DNA from: Prevotella sp. | GTDB lineage: Bacteria > Bacteroidota > Bacteroidia > Bacteroidales > Bacteroidaceae | NCBI GenBank assembly: GCA_016285075.1 | Contig: JAEEQB010000019.1 | Location: forward strand, 1-64,000 | Direction of reading: 5' to 3' | Length of the DNA stretch: 64,000 nucleotides | Shown here: piece after piece, positions 44,801 to 51,277 of the stretch | Layout of the letters: each line of letters opens with the position of its first letter | How positions within the stretch are numbered: the first letter of the stretch is position 1 | Made by a program: the position numbers and the translations under genes | Notes under the pieces: model-generated | What the model was told of the DNA's origin: nothing | Seen by the model: the letters and a program-made list of their open reading frames with translations, nothing else | The model's database searches: none

Positions 44801-45652
44801 TTTGCAGATGGGGTTAAAACATTATCTCATGAATCTTTAGAAAAAGTTTCGTCAAATATTAAGGGGGCAAAAAGAGTTTTCTTTTCTCCTTCTGAAACGA
44901 TGTCTATTACTCCAATAGAGTCTTTTTTTAGAAGTAGTTTTCCAAATATAGAGGTTCATCGCGTTCTAAACTTAAGCAACATTCGCAAAGAAAATAGAAT
45001 TAACATTAAGAATGTCGTAGCAATAGGAAATCCACGATTCAATGATAAATCAACAACAGAAACTTCACAAAGCAGAGGTACTGTCTGGCAACCTTTACCA
45101 GGAACAAAGATTGAAATAGACTCTATTTCTGATATGTTCAAACGAAACAATATTAAAATACAAGCATATACGGAAAACAATGCCACTGAGTCTGTAATCA
45201 AGGATTTCAGTAGGAAAAATATTGATATTATACACATTGCAACACACGGATTCTTTAATTCTGATAACTATGAATCAGGTCTTTTGTTTACTGGTGCAAA
45301 CAGAGGACTTAATGGTGACACATTGGACAATATGGATGATGGAATCCTGACATGTGATGAAATAGAGAACCTACATTTCCCAAATCTAAAACTCGTTGTG
45401 TTATCGGCTTGCGATACAGGTTTAGGTAAAACCAATATAGATGGCGTTTGGGGGCTTCAACGAGCATTTCGGATTGCAGGTGCAAAAAATATGATTGTAA
45501 GTCTAAAGAAAGTGGACGATGAGCTAACGCAATCATTCATGATTAATTTCTACAAGAATCTTACAATCGGAAAGTCCATCTATGACTCGTTTGGGGAAGC
45601 TATGGATAATGCTGATGAAGATACTCGTAATTCATTTATCTTAATAGAATGA
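41876..45652 (+). CDS. Exported TPR-CHAT caspase-fold protein
   Basis: 1258 residues with a signal peptide to about 23 (LLNNCCIVRAQ), so the mature protein is periplasmic or outside. About 900 residues of helical TPR-like repeats (VYSYLGDFNKAIYWGQKRFDFA, AAMCYKSLGMNEPAVISFIKAI, AAAYYESYLSSSD) precede the CHAT domain (about 930-1258). The dyad is His1124 in HIATHGFF and Cys1179 in VLSACDTG; the G.WGLQRAFRIAGAK helix that follows is diagnostic. CHAT domains are caspase relatives that cleave proteins; here the TPR part probably senses a partner. Codon use is strongly AT-biased. The coupled AbiH and the next metacaspase suggest one pathway. Confidence 0.87.
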   Translation: MKINKILILVIILLNNCCIVRAQSFEKDWQWLKFTEASVGIASTVYENALLNLVANNLKDSLMVSYYDSIATRLNTIIPQIENKYGVTSMQYRNLIDACSVVLTESAHNHVRIKKRKHLISFLISLEMHYHQAETNEYIFTVGLSDVYSYLGDFNKAIYWGQKRFDFAKKSNNSNELAGAYCVLAELYITHHKNNDFLAFFDKLISDTEISHQDKRTIINYFLNTNYEILSDRNKSDIAKCIIEFEDNRFLDIQTLCHEASKHQDYFIFDIIENSKRFSNFSIEDIFDYYKWNSTGFSIYNNPQRCVDYLIKAISFAQSNNRDDLNWHFHGSKSTLKTHNWLWVAYYYEHELFDKTNALLFYDKNIEATKNYYGEKSAVYYKELIEQANRYDLWRNDIERVAYYDSLAVQVSQNAFGIDSEEYVNSLSGYLFSLRRQNKYHKALSLCNDYFSATDSTNVFSHKIYNQAAMCYKSLGMNEPAVISFIKAIDKADDRNTKSLYAVNLSSLLVDENNEKVALDFLDKYEPKTDNPIDHYTFLNTKANILANIDRNKAYKTFCEAEQYETSKNVQLLVNRQITHYMNKAKVAPDLHLRFSALQQALKIFDNNNTSDSIMYAHIIADIADYYNSVMDVEQAALLYKHASDVYIRNSKDISIDFLDFCDRTVMFGLSHGYDSQLVYAAEQSLAMRKQMQGEMNNTYIYRRFQLLDTYSRFGYDVKADSLAEVIKSTKLPQECEHERDYYLGLYEQYSRKDLKKAAAYYESYLSSSDFSIAGTRIYGDLMDIYKELGEYDKFDITEDKYISIWYQDVESKWYHITDQERVNFLQLLKGWQISLAQYACTPKSIENAVNASLFCKGRLTQTTKAINDELSRLGKNILVSETSQSHGINTEEGSEPAISVSDHIISSPDSISRSIVYNDLSTKRLKNIVNSNITYVKKKLLKGDVAIDFINVDTTTIYAYIIKKDKPIELKRITFADGVKTLSHESLEKVSSNIKGAKRVFFSPSETMSITPIESFFRSSFPNIEVHRVLNLSNIRKENRINIKNVVAIGNPRFNDKSTTETSQSRGTVWQPLPGTKIEIDSISDMFKRNNIKIQAYTENNATESVIKDFSRKNIDIIHIATHGFFNSDNYESGLLFTGANRGLNGDTLDNMDDGILTCDEIENLHFPNLKLVVLSACDTGLGKTNIDGVWGLQRAFRIAGAKNMIVSLKKVDDELTQSFMINFYKNLTIGKSIYDSFGEAMDNADEDTRNSFILIE

Positions 45653-45659
45653 AACAGTT

Positions 45660-46526
45660 ATGAAGAGAATACTATTTATCGTGACAATATCAATCTTTAC
45701 ACAACTGGTTATGGCTCAAAACAAACGAGCCTTACTAGTTGGTATTTCCGACTATCAATGTGTCAATAAATATGGCGGATGGAATAATATTCATGGCAAA
45801 AACGACATTGACATGTTGTGTCCTACCCTTAAAAAATGGGGTGCATCTGTATCATGCTTGTATGACAAAGGAGCTACTAAGACAGGGATTGATAAAGCCT
45901 TGAAAGTGTTGATATCTCAATGTAAAACTGGCGACATTGTTTATCTACACTTTTCCACTCATGGACAACCATTCGAGGACGAAAGTGGTGATGAGGATGA
46001 CGGTTGGGACGAATCTATTGTGCCTGTGGACGCACCGATTGAATATACCAAGGGAAAATACGAGGGAGAGAACCACTTGATAGACGACGAGCTGCATGAG
46101 TACTGCACAAGAATTAGAAAGGTAATCGGTACAAAAGGAATGCTATATGTCGTAATAGATGCATGCCATGCAGGAAAGGCTTCCATGGGAATTGAAGATG
46201 ATGTAATTCGAGGCACGAAAGCTGGTTTTACACGTAGTGGCAAATATTATCGTCCTCAAAAGTTAGAGAAAGGCAATTACTATAACATACCTTCCTCACC
46301 ATCACTTGGAAAAGTAGTTTTTATAGAGGCTTGTAGATCTCATCAGGTCAACAAAGAAATAGTAGAAGGTGGTAAGCACTTTGGTGCTTTATCCTATTAT
46401 ATAAACCGAGTTCTATCTAATCATGAGCTGTCTAAAGACAGCAAATGGATAGGGACGGTGAAAGAAATGATGGAAAAAGATCCTCGATTAATAAATCAAA
46501 ACTTGGTTATGGAATATAGCAAATAA
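45660..46526 (+). CDS. Exported metacaspase (peptidase C14)
   Basis: 288 residues with a signal peptide (IFTQLVMAQ, cleavage about 20). Catalytic His101 is in YLHFSTHGQP and Cys169 in VVIDACHAGKAS. Between them GDEDDGWDESIVPVD matches the acidic signature of metacaspases, so cleavage after Lys/Arg is expected. It begins 7 bases after the CHAT stop and ends at a terminator, making it the last gene of the sigma operon. Two exported caspase-fold proteins side by side are rare. Possible roles: cleavage of the anti-sigma's periplasmic domain, activation of the CHAT protein, or self-destruction of the cell envelope. None is shown by the sequence. Confidence 0.88.
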   Translation: MKRILFIVTISIFTQLVMAQNKRALLVGISDYQCVNKYGGWNNIHGKNDIDMLCPTLKKWGASVSCLYDKGATKTGIDKALKVLISQCKTGDIVYLHFSTHGQPFEDESGDEDDGWDESIVPVDAPIEYTKGKYEGENHLIDDELHEYCTRIRKVIGTKGMLYVVIDACHAGKASMGIEDDVIRGTKAGFTRSGKYYRPQKLEKGNYYNIPSSPSLGKVVFIEACRSHQVNKEIVEGGKHFGALSYYINRVLSNHELSKDSKWIGTVKEMMEKDPRLINQNLVMEYSK

Positions 46527-46561
46527 AAAAAGAGAAAAAGTTTAATTTGATGCTCTTTTTT
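46526..46561 (+). terminator. Terminator of the sigma-metacaspase operon
   Basis: AAAAAAGAG (46526-46534) pairs with CTCTTTTTT (46553-46561) around an 18-base loop; it overlaps the stop codon by one base. It separates the sigma operon from the regulon that follows. Confidence 0.65.
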
Positions 46562-46570
46562 CTATCGTTT

Positions 46571-46596
46571 GTTAACCTTTTACTGCTATTTGTCAT
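46571..46596 (+). promoter_or_regulatory. ECF-type promoter, site 1
   Basis: GTTAACC at 46571-46577, 14 bases, GTCAT at 46592-46596, then TAGAAACAA. There is no TAnnTTTG box. The same layout with the same spacing recurs at 47139, 47893 and 48908. AAC...GTC with this spacing is the usual pattern of ECF sigma promoters. It drives the gene at 46644. Confidence 0.72.
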
Positions 46597-46643
46597 AGAG
46601 ATATAGAAACAAATAGCAATTATCGTAAAAAACAATAGAAGTT

Positions 46644-47027
46644 ATGAAGAGTATTTATCTTACCCCATTTGTGTTCAGAGCAACACGTTATGAAGAGTAC
46701 AAAGATGGTATTTGTATTGGCCATCAGAATGTAGACATTCAAATCATCTCTAAAGTGATTAATAATTGTGCCATGTTCCACTTGGAAGGGAATATGCCCA
46801 TGAATATGAAACGGAATTTTGGGCTACCAGTGTTTGGTGTTGAGCGTGGTGACATTCTTGAAGATCGTATTATGTATGGTCGCCTTCCTGATAACTTTAG
46901 TTGGCAAGACCCTACAGATCCGCTTGTCTGTGAAATCTTTGCTAACAAAACATGTATTCGATTTGCCATGCTCAGTCCATTGAGGATTATTGAGCTTACT
47001 GGCTATTTCGAGTTGATAGGTGAATAA
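46644..47027 (+). CDS. Cytoplasmic protein of unknown function, sigma-regulon unit 1
   Basis: 127 residues, no signal peptide or membrane segment. Mixed alpha/beta with FRATRYEEYKDG, a QIISKVINNCAMFHLEGNM strand-helix and a C-terminal beta hairpin; no family is recognised. It is the only gene between ECF-type promoter 1 and a terminator at 47081, so it is a monocistronic unit. Confidence 0.65.
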   Translation: MKSIYLTPFVFRATRYEEYKDGICIGHQNVDIQIISKVINNCAMFHLEGNMPMNMKRNFGLPVFGVERGDILEDRIMYGRLPDNFSWQDPTDPLVCEIFANKTCIRFAMLSPLRIIELTGYFELIGE

Positions 47028-47080
47028 CTCACTCTCAATTACAATAACTTTCCATAAGTATGTAAATCATACGGCGCTAG

Positions 47081-47117
47081 AAAGATGGTCTGTTGAGAAA
47101 CACGCCATCTTTTTTTT
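47081..47117 (+). terminator. Terminator after regulon unit 1
   Basis: AAAGATGG (47081-47088) pairs with CCATCTTT (47105-47112), followed by a run of eight T. The loop contains CTGTTGAGAAACAC, which is nearly the same as in the terminator at 48841 (CTGTTGTGAAACAC). Confidence 0.75.
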
Positions 47118-47138
47118 CGAAAATGAATACGATGAGTT

Positions 47139-47164
47139 GTTAACCTTTCCATTATTTCTGTCAT
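47139..47164 (+). promoter_or_regulatory. ECF-type promoter, site 2
   Basis: GTTAACC at 47139-47145, 14 bases, GTCAT at 47160-47164, then AAAGGGTAGAAACAA. Spacing and flank match sites 3 and 4. It drives the genes at 47210 and 47430. Confidence 0.75.
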
Positions 47165-47209
47165 AAAGGGTAGAAACAAGCATTAATAACAATTTAAATA
47201 TTCATAGTT

Positions 47210-47380
47210 ATGGAAACAAAGACTCGTTACACAATGGTAAACAAGAGAGGTGAGGAAATCTATCATTCTAACAGCTTCTTAGGTTTTATTGGATCAACAA
47301 TCTTGGCACAAGTATTAGGAGTGATTATGTTCCTTCTTTTTGTAGCCATCATCAGTGGCATTGCTTCAATATTTAATTAG
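47210..47380 (+). CDS. Small membrane protein (56 aa), sigma-regulon unit 2
   Basis: METKTRYTMVNKRGEEIYHS, then a long hydrophobic segment (FLGFIGSTILAQVLGVIMFLLFVAII) and a short tail: one, perhaps two, membrane helices. The start is the first ATG after ECF-type promoter 2, 50 bases from its GTC. No family recognised. The gene at 47962, under promoter 3, encodes a different membrane protein of the same length in the same position. Confidence 0.65.
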   Translation: METKTRYTMVNKRGEEIYHSNSFLGFIGSTILAQVLGVIMFLLFVAIISGIASIFN

Positions 47381-47429
47381 CGAAAATGGATAATTCTATA
47401 GTATCATTCACTGATAATTCACCTAGGAA

Positions 47430-47876
47430 ATGCGAAAATCGTGCATACTAGCATTAGTTCATCTTGGACTTCTTGGAATTCTCATATATTACGAGATGTG
47501 GACATGGTTGATAATAGTAATACTTATTGGAGGTGTTATTTACTTCCTATTGCTTTTTGCCATCCTCTTAGAATTAGGATTCCGTTCGAAATACCCGTTT
47601 GATTTTCTCGTACATACCAGGTGGATTAACCGATATTTTGAGAATAAAGGATTTGAATTGGTTAAACATAACACTTACAATACGGATTTCCCTGAATCAA
47701 CATACAGAAGAAATGAAGTCAATGTAATAGTAAGACTAAACGCCCCAATCACGGAGCACAAACCACTAACGATTACAGTGATAGCATCTGGCAAACAGAA
47801 GAAAGTATGGACTTTCCCTGCCAATAAGGATGAAAAGGTGTTTGAGAGTTTTGAGTTGTTTTTACAATCAAATTAA
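47430..47876 (+). CDS. Membrane protein of unknown function, sigma-regulon unit 2
   Basis: 148 residues. Two N-terminal helices (LALVHLGLLGILIYYEMWTWLIIVILIGG and VIYFLLLFAILLELGF) precede a soluble domain of about 95 residues (KYPFDFLVHTRWINRYFENKGFELVKHNTYNTDFP...). No enzyme motif. It is the second gene after ECF-type promoter 2, 49 bases downstream of the small membrane protein. Confidence 0.7.
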   Translation: MRKSCILALVHLGLLGILIYYEMWTWLIIVILIGGVIYFLLLFAILLELGFRSKYPFDFLVHTRWINRYFENKGFELVKHNTYNTDFPESTYRRNEVNVIVRLNAPITEHKPLTITVIASGKQKKVWTFPANKDEKVFESFELFLQSN

Positions 47877-47892
47877 AAAATTCATCTATACT

Positions 47893-47918
47893 GTTAACCT
47901 TTTGCTTTTATATGTCAT
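47893..47918 (+). promoter_or_regulatory. ECF-type promoter, site 3
   Basis: GTTAACC at 47893-47899, 14 bases, GTCAT at 47914-47918, then TAAGGGTAGAAACAA and a leader that closely matches that of site 2 (CATTAATAACAATTTAAAT). It drives the genes at 47962 and 48149. Confidence 0.75.
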
Positions 47919-47961
47919 TAAGGGTAGAAACAAACATTAATAACAATTTAAATTTTGATTT

Positions 47962-48132
47962 ATGGAGACTATATTTTTCTTAGTTATTGCAGTATCATTA
48001 GCATACGCAGTTGGTTGCTGGGGTAGAACTCGCAAAATTGGTTTTGGACTGGCTTTTGTCCTTTCACTGGTTAATTTGCTTGTAGGCATTATAGCCGTAG
48101 CATGTTCAAAGAAGCTAGAAGATAACAAATAA
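47962..48132 (+). CDS. Small membrane protein (56 aa), sigma-regulon unit 3
   Basis: METIFFLVIAVSLAYAVGCW, a basic turn (GRTRK), then a second helix (FGLAFVLSLVNLLVGIIAVAC) and KKLEDNK: a two-helix hairpin. The start is 48 bases from the GTC of promoter 3. No family recognised. It precedes the gene at 48149 by 16 bases. Confidence 0.68.
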   Translation: METIFFLVIAVSLAYAVGCWGRTRKIGFGLAFVLSLVNLLVGIIAVACSKKLEDNK

Positions 48133-48148
48133 ATAGAAGAAAAGAATT

Positions 48149-48781
48149 ATGAGAACAGCAGGTTGGGTATTTATCGTAATTGGCGCACTGGCTTTCTTAG
48201 GTGCTGCATCAAAAGGTAATAGCGTATTTGGTCCACTTTTTTGGATAGGAATCGGTGGAGTATTACTTTATTTAAAGAGAGAACGTGAAGAAAACAAAGA
48301 AAATAGTTCCGGTTCAGTTCCTTCGGTAAAGAAGGAATCTATAAAACCAATAGAAAAAGAAATGAGCATGGTTACAGAACCATTAGAGAAAACAACATCC
48401 GTTACTTTTGAGCAAAAAGAAGCGGCTCTCTGTTTAATAGCATTCTTCGCTGGTTATAATGACGACCTGACAACTGATGGAGCAGCTTACATGGTTTCAT
48501 ATCAATCAGCCATCTGGTTCGGAATTGGCAATTATAAAGAAACTCTTACAGCTGCCTTACCTAAATATCAAGACGCAGACAAGCTAATAGACACCGTTTT
48601 GACCATCAAAGATACAAAATCAAGAGAGTTCATCCTCCTCACTTGCTATGATCTCACCAAGATGTCTGGCAAAGCGGAAGCTTATGAATTCTTATATAAC
48701 ATTGCAAATGATATGGGTTATAATAAGGAAAAGTTTCAAAAATTGATTGACCAATACTCGGATAGGCCATCAATAAACTAA
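48149..48781 (+). CDS. Membrane-anchored protein of unknown function, sigma-regulon unit 3
   Basis: 210 residues. Two N-terminal helices (GWVFIVIGALAFLGAAS and VFGPLFWIGIGGVLLYL) are followed by a charged linker (KREREENKENSS...) and a cytoplasmic helical domain (about 90-205: EQKEAALCLIAFFAGYNDDLTTDGAAYMV, FILLTCYDLTKMSGKAEAYEFLYNIA) resembling a TerB-like helical fold; that match is weak. A terminator with a shared loop follows at 48841. Confidence 0.66.
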   Translation: MRTAGWVFIVIGALAFLGAASKGNSVFGPLFWIGIGGVLLYLKREREENKENSSGSVPSVKKESIKPIEKEMSMVTEPLEKTTSVTFEQKEAALCLIAFFAGYNDDLTTDGAAYMVSYQSAIWFGIGNYKETLTAALPKYQDADKLIDTVLTIKDTKSREFILLTCYDLTKMSGKAEAYEFLYNIANDMGYNKEKFQKLIDQYSDRPSIN

Positions 48782-48840
48782 CAATTACAATAGAACACTT
48801 GTAGCCATAATATAAAGGTAATATTCATAGTTGTAAGATG

Positions 48841-48876
48841 GGATGGACTGTTGTGAAACACTCCATCCGCTTTTTT
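48841..48876 (+). terminator. Terminator after regulon unit 3
   Basis: GGATGGA (48841-48847) pairs with TCCATCC (48862-48868), then GC and six T. The 14-base loop CTGTTGTGAAACAC is shared (one change) with the terminator at 47081. Confidence 0.78.
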
Positions 48877-48907
48877 GTTAAATTTTGCAAACATCGAACG
48901 ACATACT

Positions 48908-48932
48908 GTAACTTTTGGACTTGTTCTGTCAT
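48908..48932 (+). promoter_or_regulatory. ECF-type promoter, site 4
   Basis: GTAACT at 48908-48913 and GTCAT at 48928-48932, keeping the 15 bases between AAC and GTC seen at the other sites, followed by AAAGGGTAGAAACAA. It drives the helicase gene at 48959, 31 bases downstream of the GTC. Confidence 0.7.
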
Positions 48933-48958
48933 AAAGGGTAGAAACAAAAAAAAATAAT

Positions 48959-51016
48959 ATGGAAAGTTTAAACATTCAAATCGACAAGAACAACGTTGAA
49001 CAGCAGAAGGCGTTCGACTTGGTAGCAAATACTAACACTTGCCTTTTTATCACAGGTAAGGCCGGTACTGGTAAGACAACGTTCATCAAGCGCATACAGG
49101 CTGAGATCAGCAAGAATTTTTTAGTTCTTGCCCCCACTGGGATAGCTGCTATAGCTGTTGGTGGCCAGACGATGCACTCATTCTTTGGATTTCCTTTCCA
49201 GACGATGGGACCACATACAAAATTAGAAGTTCTTCCTGAGAAAAAGATGCTTCTAAGGGAAGTAGACACAATCATTGTAGACGAAGCATCTATGGTCAGA
49301 AGCGATATGGTTGACGGCATGGACAGATACCTCAGAATGGCATTTGAAACCAATATGGCTTTTGGTGGAAAGCAGGTAGTGTTTGTAGGCGATCTGTTCC
49401 AACTTCCTCCAGTAGTGAAGCAGGGATCAGCGGATGCAGAAATGCTTCGCGACCTGTATGGGCCAGGACTCCCTTTTTTCTACAAGGCTTTCGTTCTGAA
49501 GAGAATGAACTTGCCAAAGATCGAGTTCCAAAAGGTTTATCGCCAAAGCGATGAGGATTTTCTAACGATTCTCAACAAAATGCGGAATGGTGAGGTAAAA
49601 TCAGAAGATCTCGCTTTGCTTAATAAGCACGTAGGAACAGAGGAGAATAATGAAGATTTCTCTGTAACCCTTACCTCATTTAACTATATGGCAGAGAAGA
49701 TAAATGAGCAGAAACTTAATGAGATTGAGGAAGAAGAGTTCCTGTATCGAGCAGAAATAAAGGATGAATTCAAGAATAATGATGCTCCTGTTCCAGAAAT
49801 ACTCAGATTAAAGGTTGGTGCACAAGTCATTTTCTGTCGTAACAATCCAAATTCTGGTTACATGAATGGAACGATTGCAAAGGTCTCAGCCTTGGAAGAG
49901 AATAAGATTCTTGTCAGACTTGAAAACGGTGGTGAGATTGAGGTGCATAAGGTAAGTTGGGAGAATGTCGAGAGCCAGTACAATCGCGACACTCGCAAGA
50001 TGGAATCTACCATTATAGGCTCTTTCACTCAATATCCTATCAAGTTGGCTTGGGCTATCACTATTCACAAGTCACAGGGTATGACGTTCGACCGCATGCA
50101 TTTTGATCTGTCAAGAGGTACATTCCAAGCAGGACAGGCTTATGTGGCCATCAGCCGTATGCGCTCATTAGAGGGTTTAACATTGAGTCATCCAATCATG
50201 CCACATCATATCATGCAGAATCCTGAAGTTCGTGCATTTGCCAATTCCTTCAATGATGCAGTCATGATTGACGATGAAATAGAGATCGGCAAAATGGTAT
50301 ATAAACATCTGGCCAAGAAAGAATATGATTTGGCTGCAAAGGTTTGTTTAGACTTGGTTGTTGCAAAATCAAAACGAAATGACCTGAGAAATGCAGCATT
50401 AATTGCCAAGAAAATGTTCGACATAATGCTTGATGACAAGAATTTGATGGGACGTACAAAGAAGGTGAAACTCCTTAAAGATTGCAGTATGACATGTAAT
50501 TTTCTTAATGCAGTTTTCTGTCTGTATGGTAATCGTTATGAAGAGGCTATAGGTTATGCAGATATGGTACTGAGTAGAAAAAATTGTTTGGAGGCGATGT
50601 TTGTCAAGGAACGTGCATTGTATGAATTATGTAGATACGACGAGGCTTTTGATATGAACTATCAGATTATCAACACCTCTAAGGAGGCTGAGGAGAAGAA
50701 AGCCATTGATAAGAAATTGCTCCTTTTTGAGGCAAGGGTTAATGCTCAGATAGGAAATCCCAATATTTCAATTTGCAAACAACTGATTAATATCTGTCCA
50801 GAGTGTATTGATGCTTATTGTCTTCTGAGAAAGGATGCAATAAGGAATAGAAAATCCATCGAAGTGTCTGAGGATGAAGAAAATGCAAGCCTCATGCTAT
50901 CATTCAATGACTCTAATGTTTCTGACGATGATTTCAGAAAGACACTTATGAAGGCAGATCTTTCTGGCAAGGAATGCTTAAAACTTAGGAGAAGGATTAA
51001 TAAAATTACTATTTAA
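48959..51016 (+). CDS. PIF1-like superfamily 1B helicase with helical-repeat C-terminus
   Basis: 685 residues. Walker A is GKAGTGKTT (33-41), followed by APTGIAAIAVGGQTMHSFF, Walker B IIVDEASMV, VGDLFQLPPV (motif III), VYRQ (motif IV) and the C-terminal TIHKSQGMTFD and YVAISRM motifs. These are all the core motifs of PIF1/RecD2-like 5'-3' DNA helicases. Residues 450-685 form helical repeats (LYGNRYEEAIGYADMVLSRKNCLEAMFVKERALYELCRYDEA), an add-on not found in ordinary PIF1. It is the only clear enzyme in the inferred sigma regulon; DNA repair or maintenance of the element under stress is possible. Confidence 0.87.
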   Translation: MESLNIQIDKNNVEQQKAFDLVANTNTCLFITGKAGTGKTTFIKRIQAEISKNFLVLAPTGIAAIAVGGQTMHSFFGFPFQTMGPHTKLEVLPEKKMLLREVDTIIVDEASMVRSDMVDGMDRYLRMAFETNMAFGGKQVVFVGDLFQLPPVVKQGSADAEMLRDLYGPGLPFFYKAFVLKRMNLPKIEFQKVYRQSDEDFLTILNKMRNGEVKSEDLALLNKHVGTEENNEDFSVTLTSFNYMAEKINEQKLNEIEEEEFLYRAEIKDEFKNNDAPVPEILRLKVGAQVIFCRNNPNSGYMNGTIAKVSALEENKILVRLENGGEIEVHKVSWENVESQYNRDTRKMESTIIGSFTQYPIKLAWAITIHKSQGMTFDRMHFDLSRGTFQAGQAYVAISRMRSLEGLTLSHPIMPHHIMQNPEVRAFANSFNDAVMIDDEIEIGKMVYKHLAKKEYDLAAKVCLDLVVAKSKRNDLRNAALIAKKMFDIMLDDKNLMGRTKKVKLLKDCSMTCNFLNAVFCLYGNRYEEAIGYADMVLSRKNCLEAMFVKERALYELCRYDEAFDMNYQIINTSKEAEEKKAIDKKLLLFEARVNAQIGNPNISICKQLINICPECIDAYCLLRKDAIRNRKSIEVSEDEENASLMLSFNDSNVSDDDFRKTLMKADLSGKECLKLRRRINKITI

Positions 51017-51028
51017 ATTGTTTGGATC

Positions 51029-51277
51029 ATGAGAAAAAAGATTTTTGTTGTTCTGTTGTTAGTAGTGGTTTTGATCACTAGTGTTGGATGTAATCATGAA
51101 TCTAATCCAAAAGCTTATCAATTGGATTATTACATGGATACAATTCAAGGTCATGTAATTATTTCTGCAGTCTGTGTGAAAAGTGATGGGAATGGAATAA
51201 GCGTAAGTTCTGTCAACGTTGGTACTACGAGGCAATCTAAAGAAAAGGGATATTATGGAGAAGAAACAGAGTTTTAA
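51029..51277 (+). CDS. Small lipoprotein of unknown function
   Basis: 82 residues; the lipobox is LITSVGC (Cys at about 21). The short mature part has no known motif. It starts 12 bases after the helicase stop and overlaps the next gene by 23 bases, so it belongs to the same transcription unit. Confidence 0.65.
   Translation: MRKKIFVVLLLVVVLITSVGCNHESNPKAYQLDYYMDTIQGHVIISAVCVKSDGNGISVSSVNVGTTRQSKEKGYYGEETEF

Noticed and set aside
47386..47451. 21-codon frame overlapping the start of the 47430 gene
   Set aside because: Too short and without motif; probably chance, although its position could allow translational coupling.
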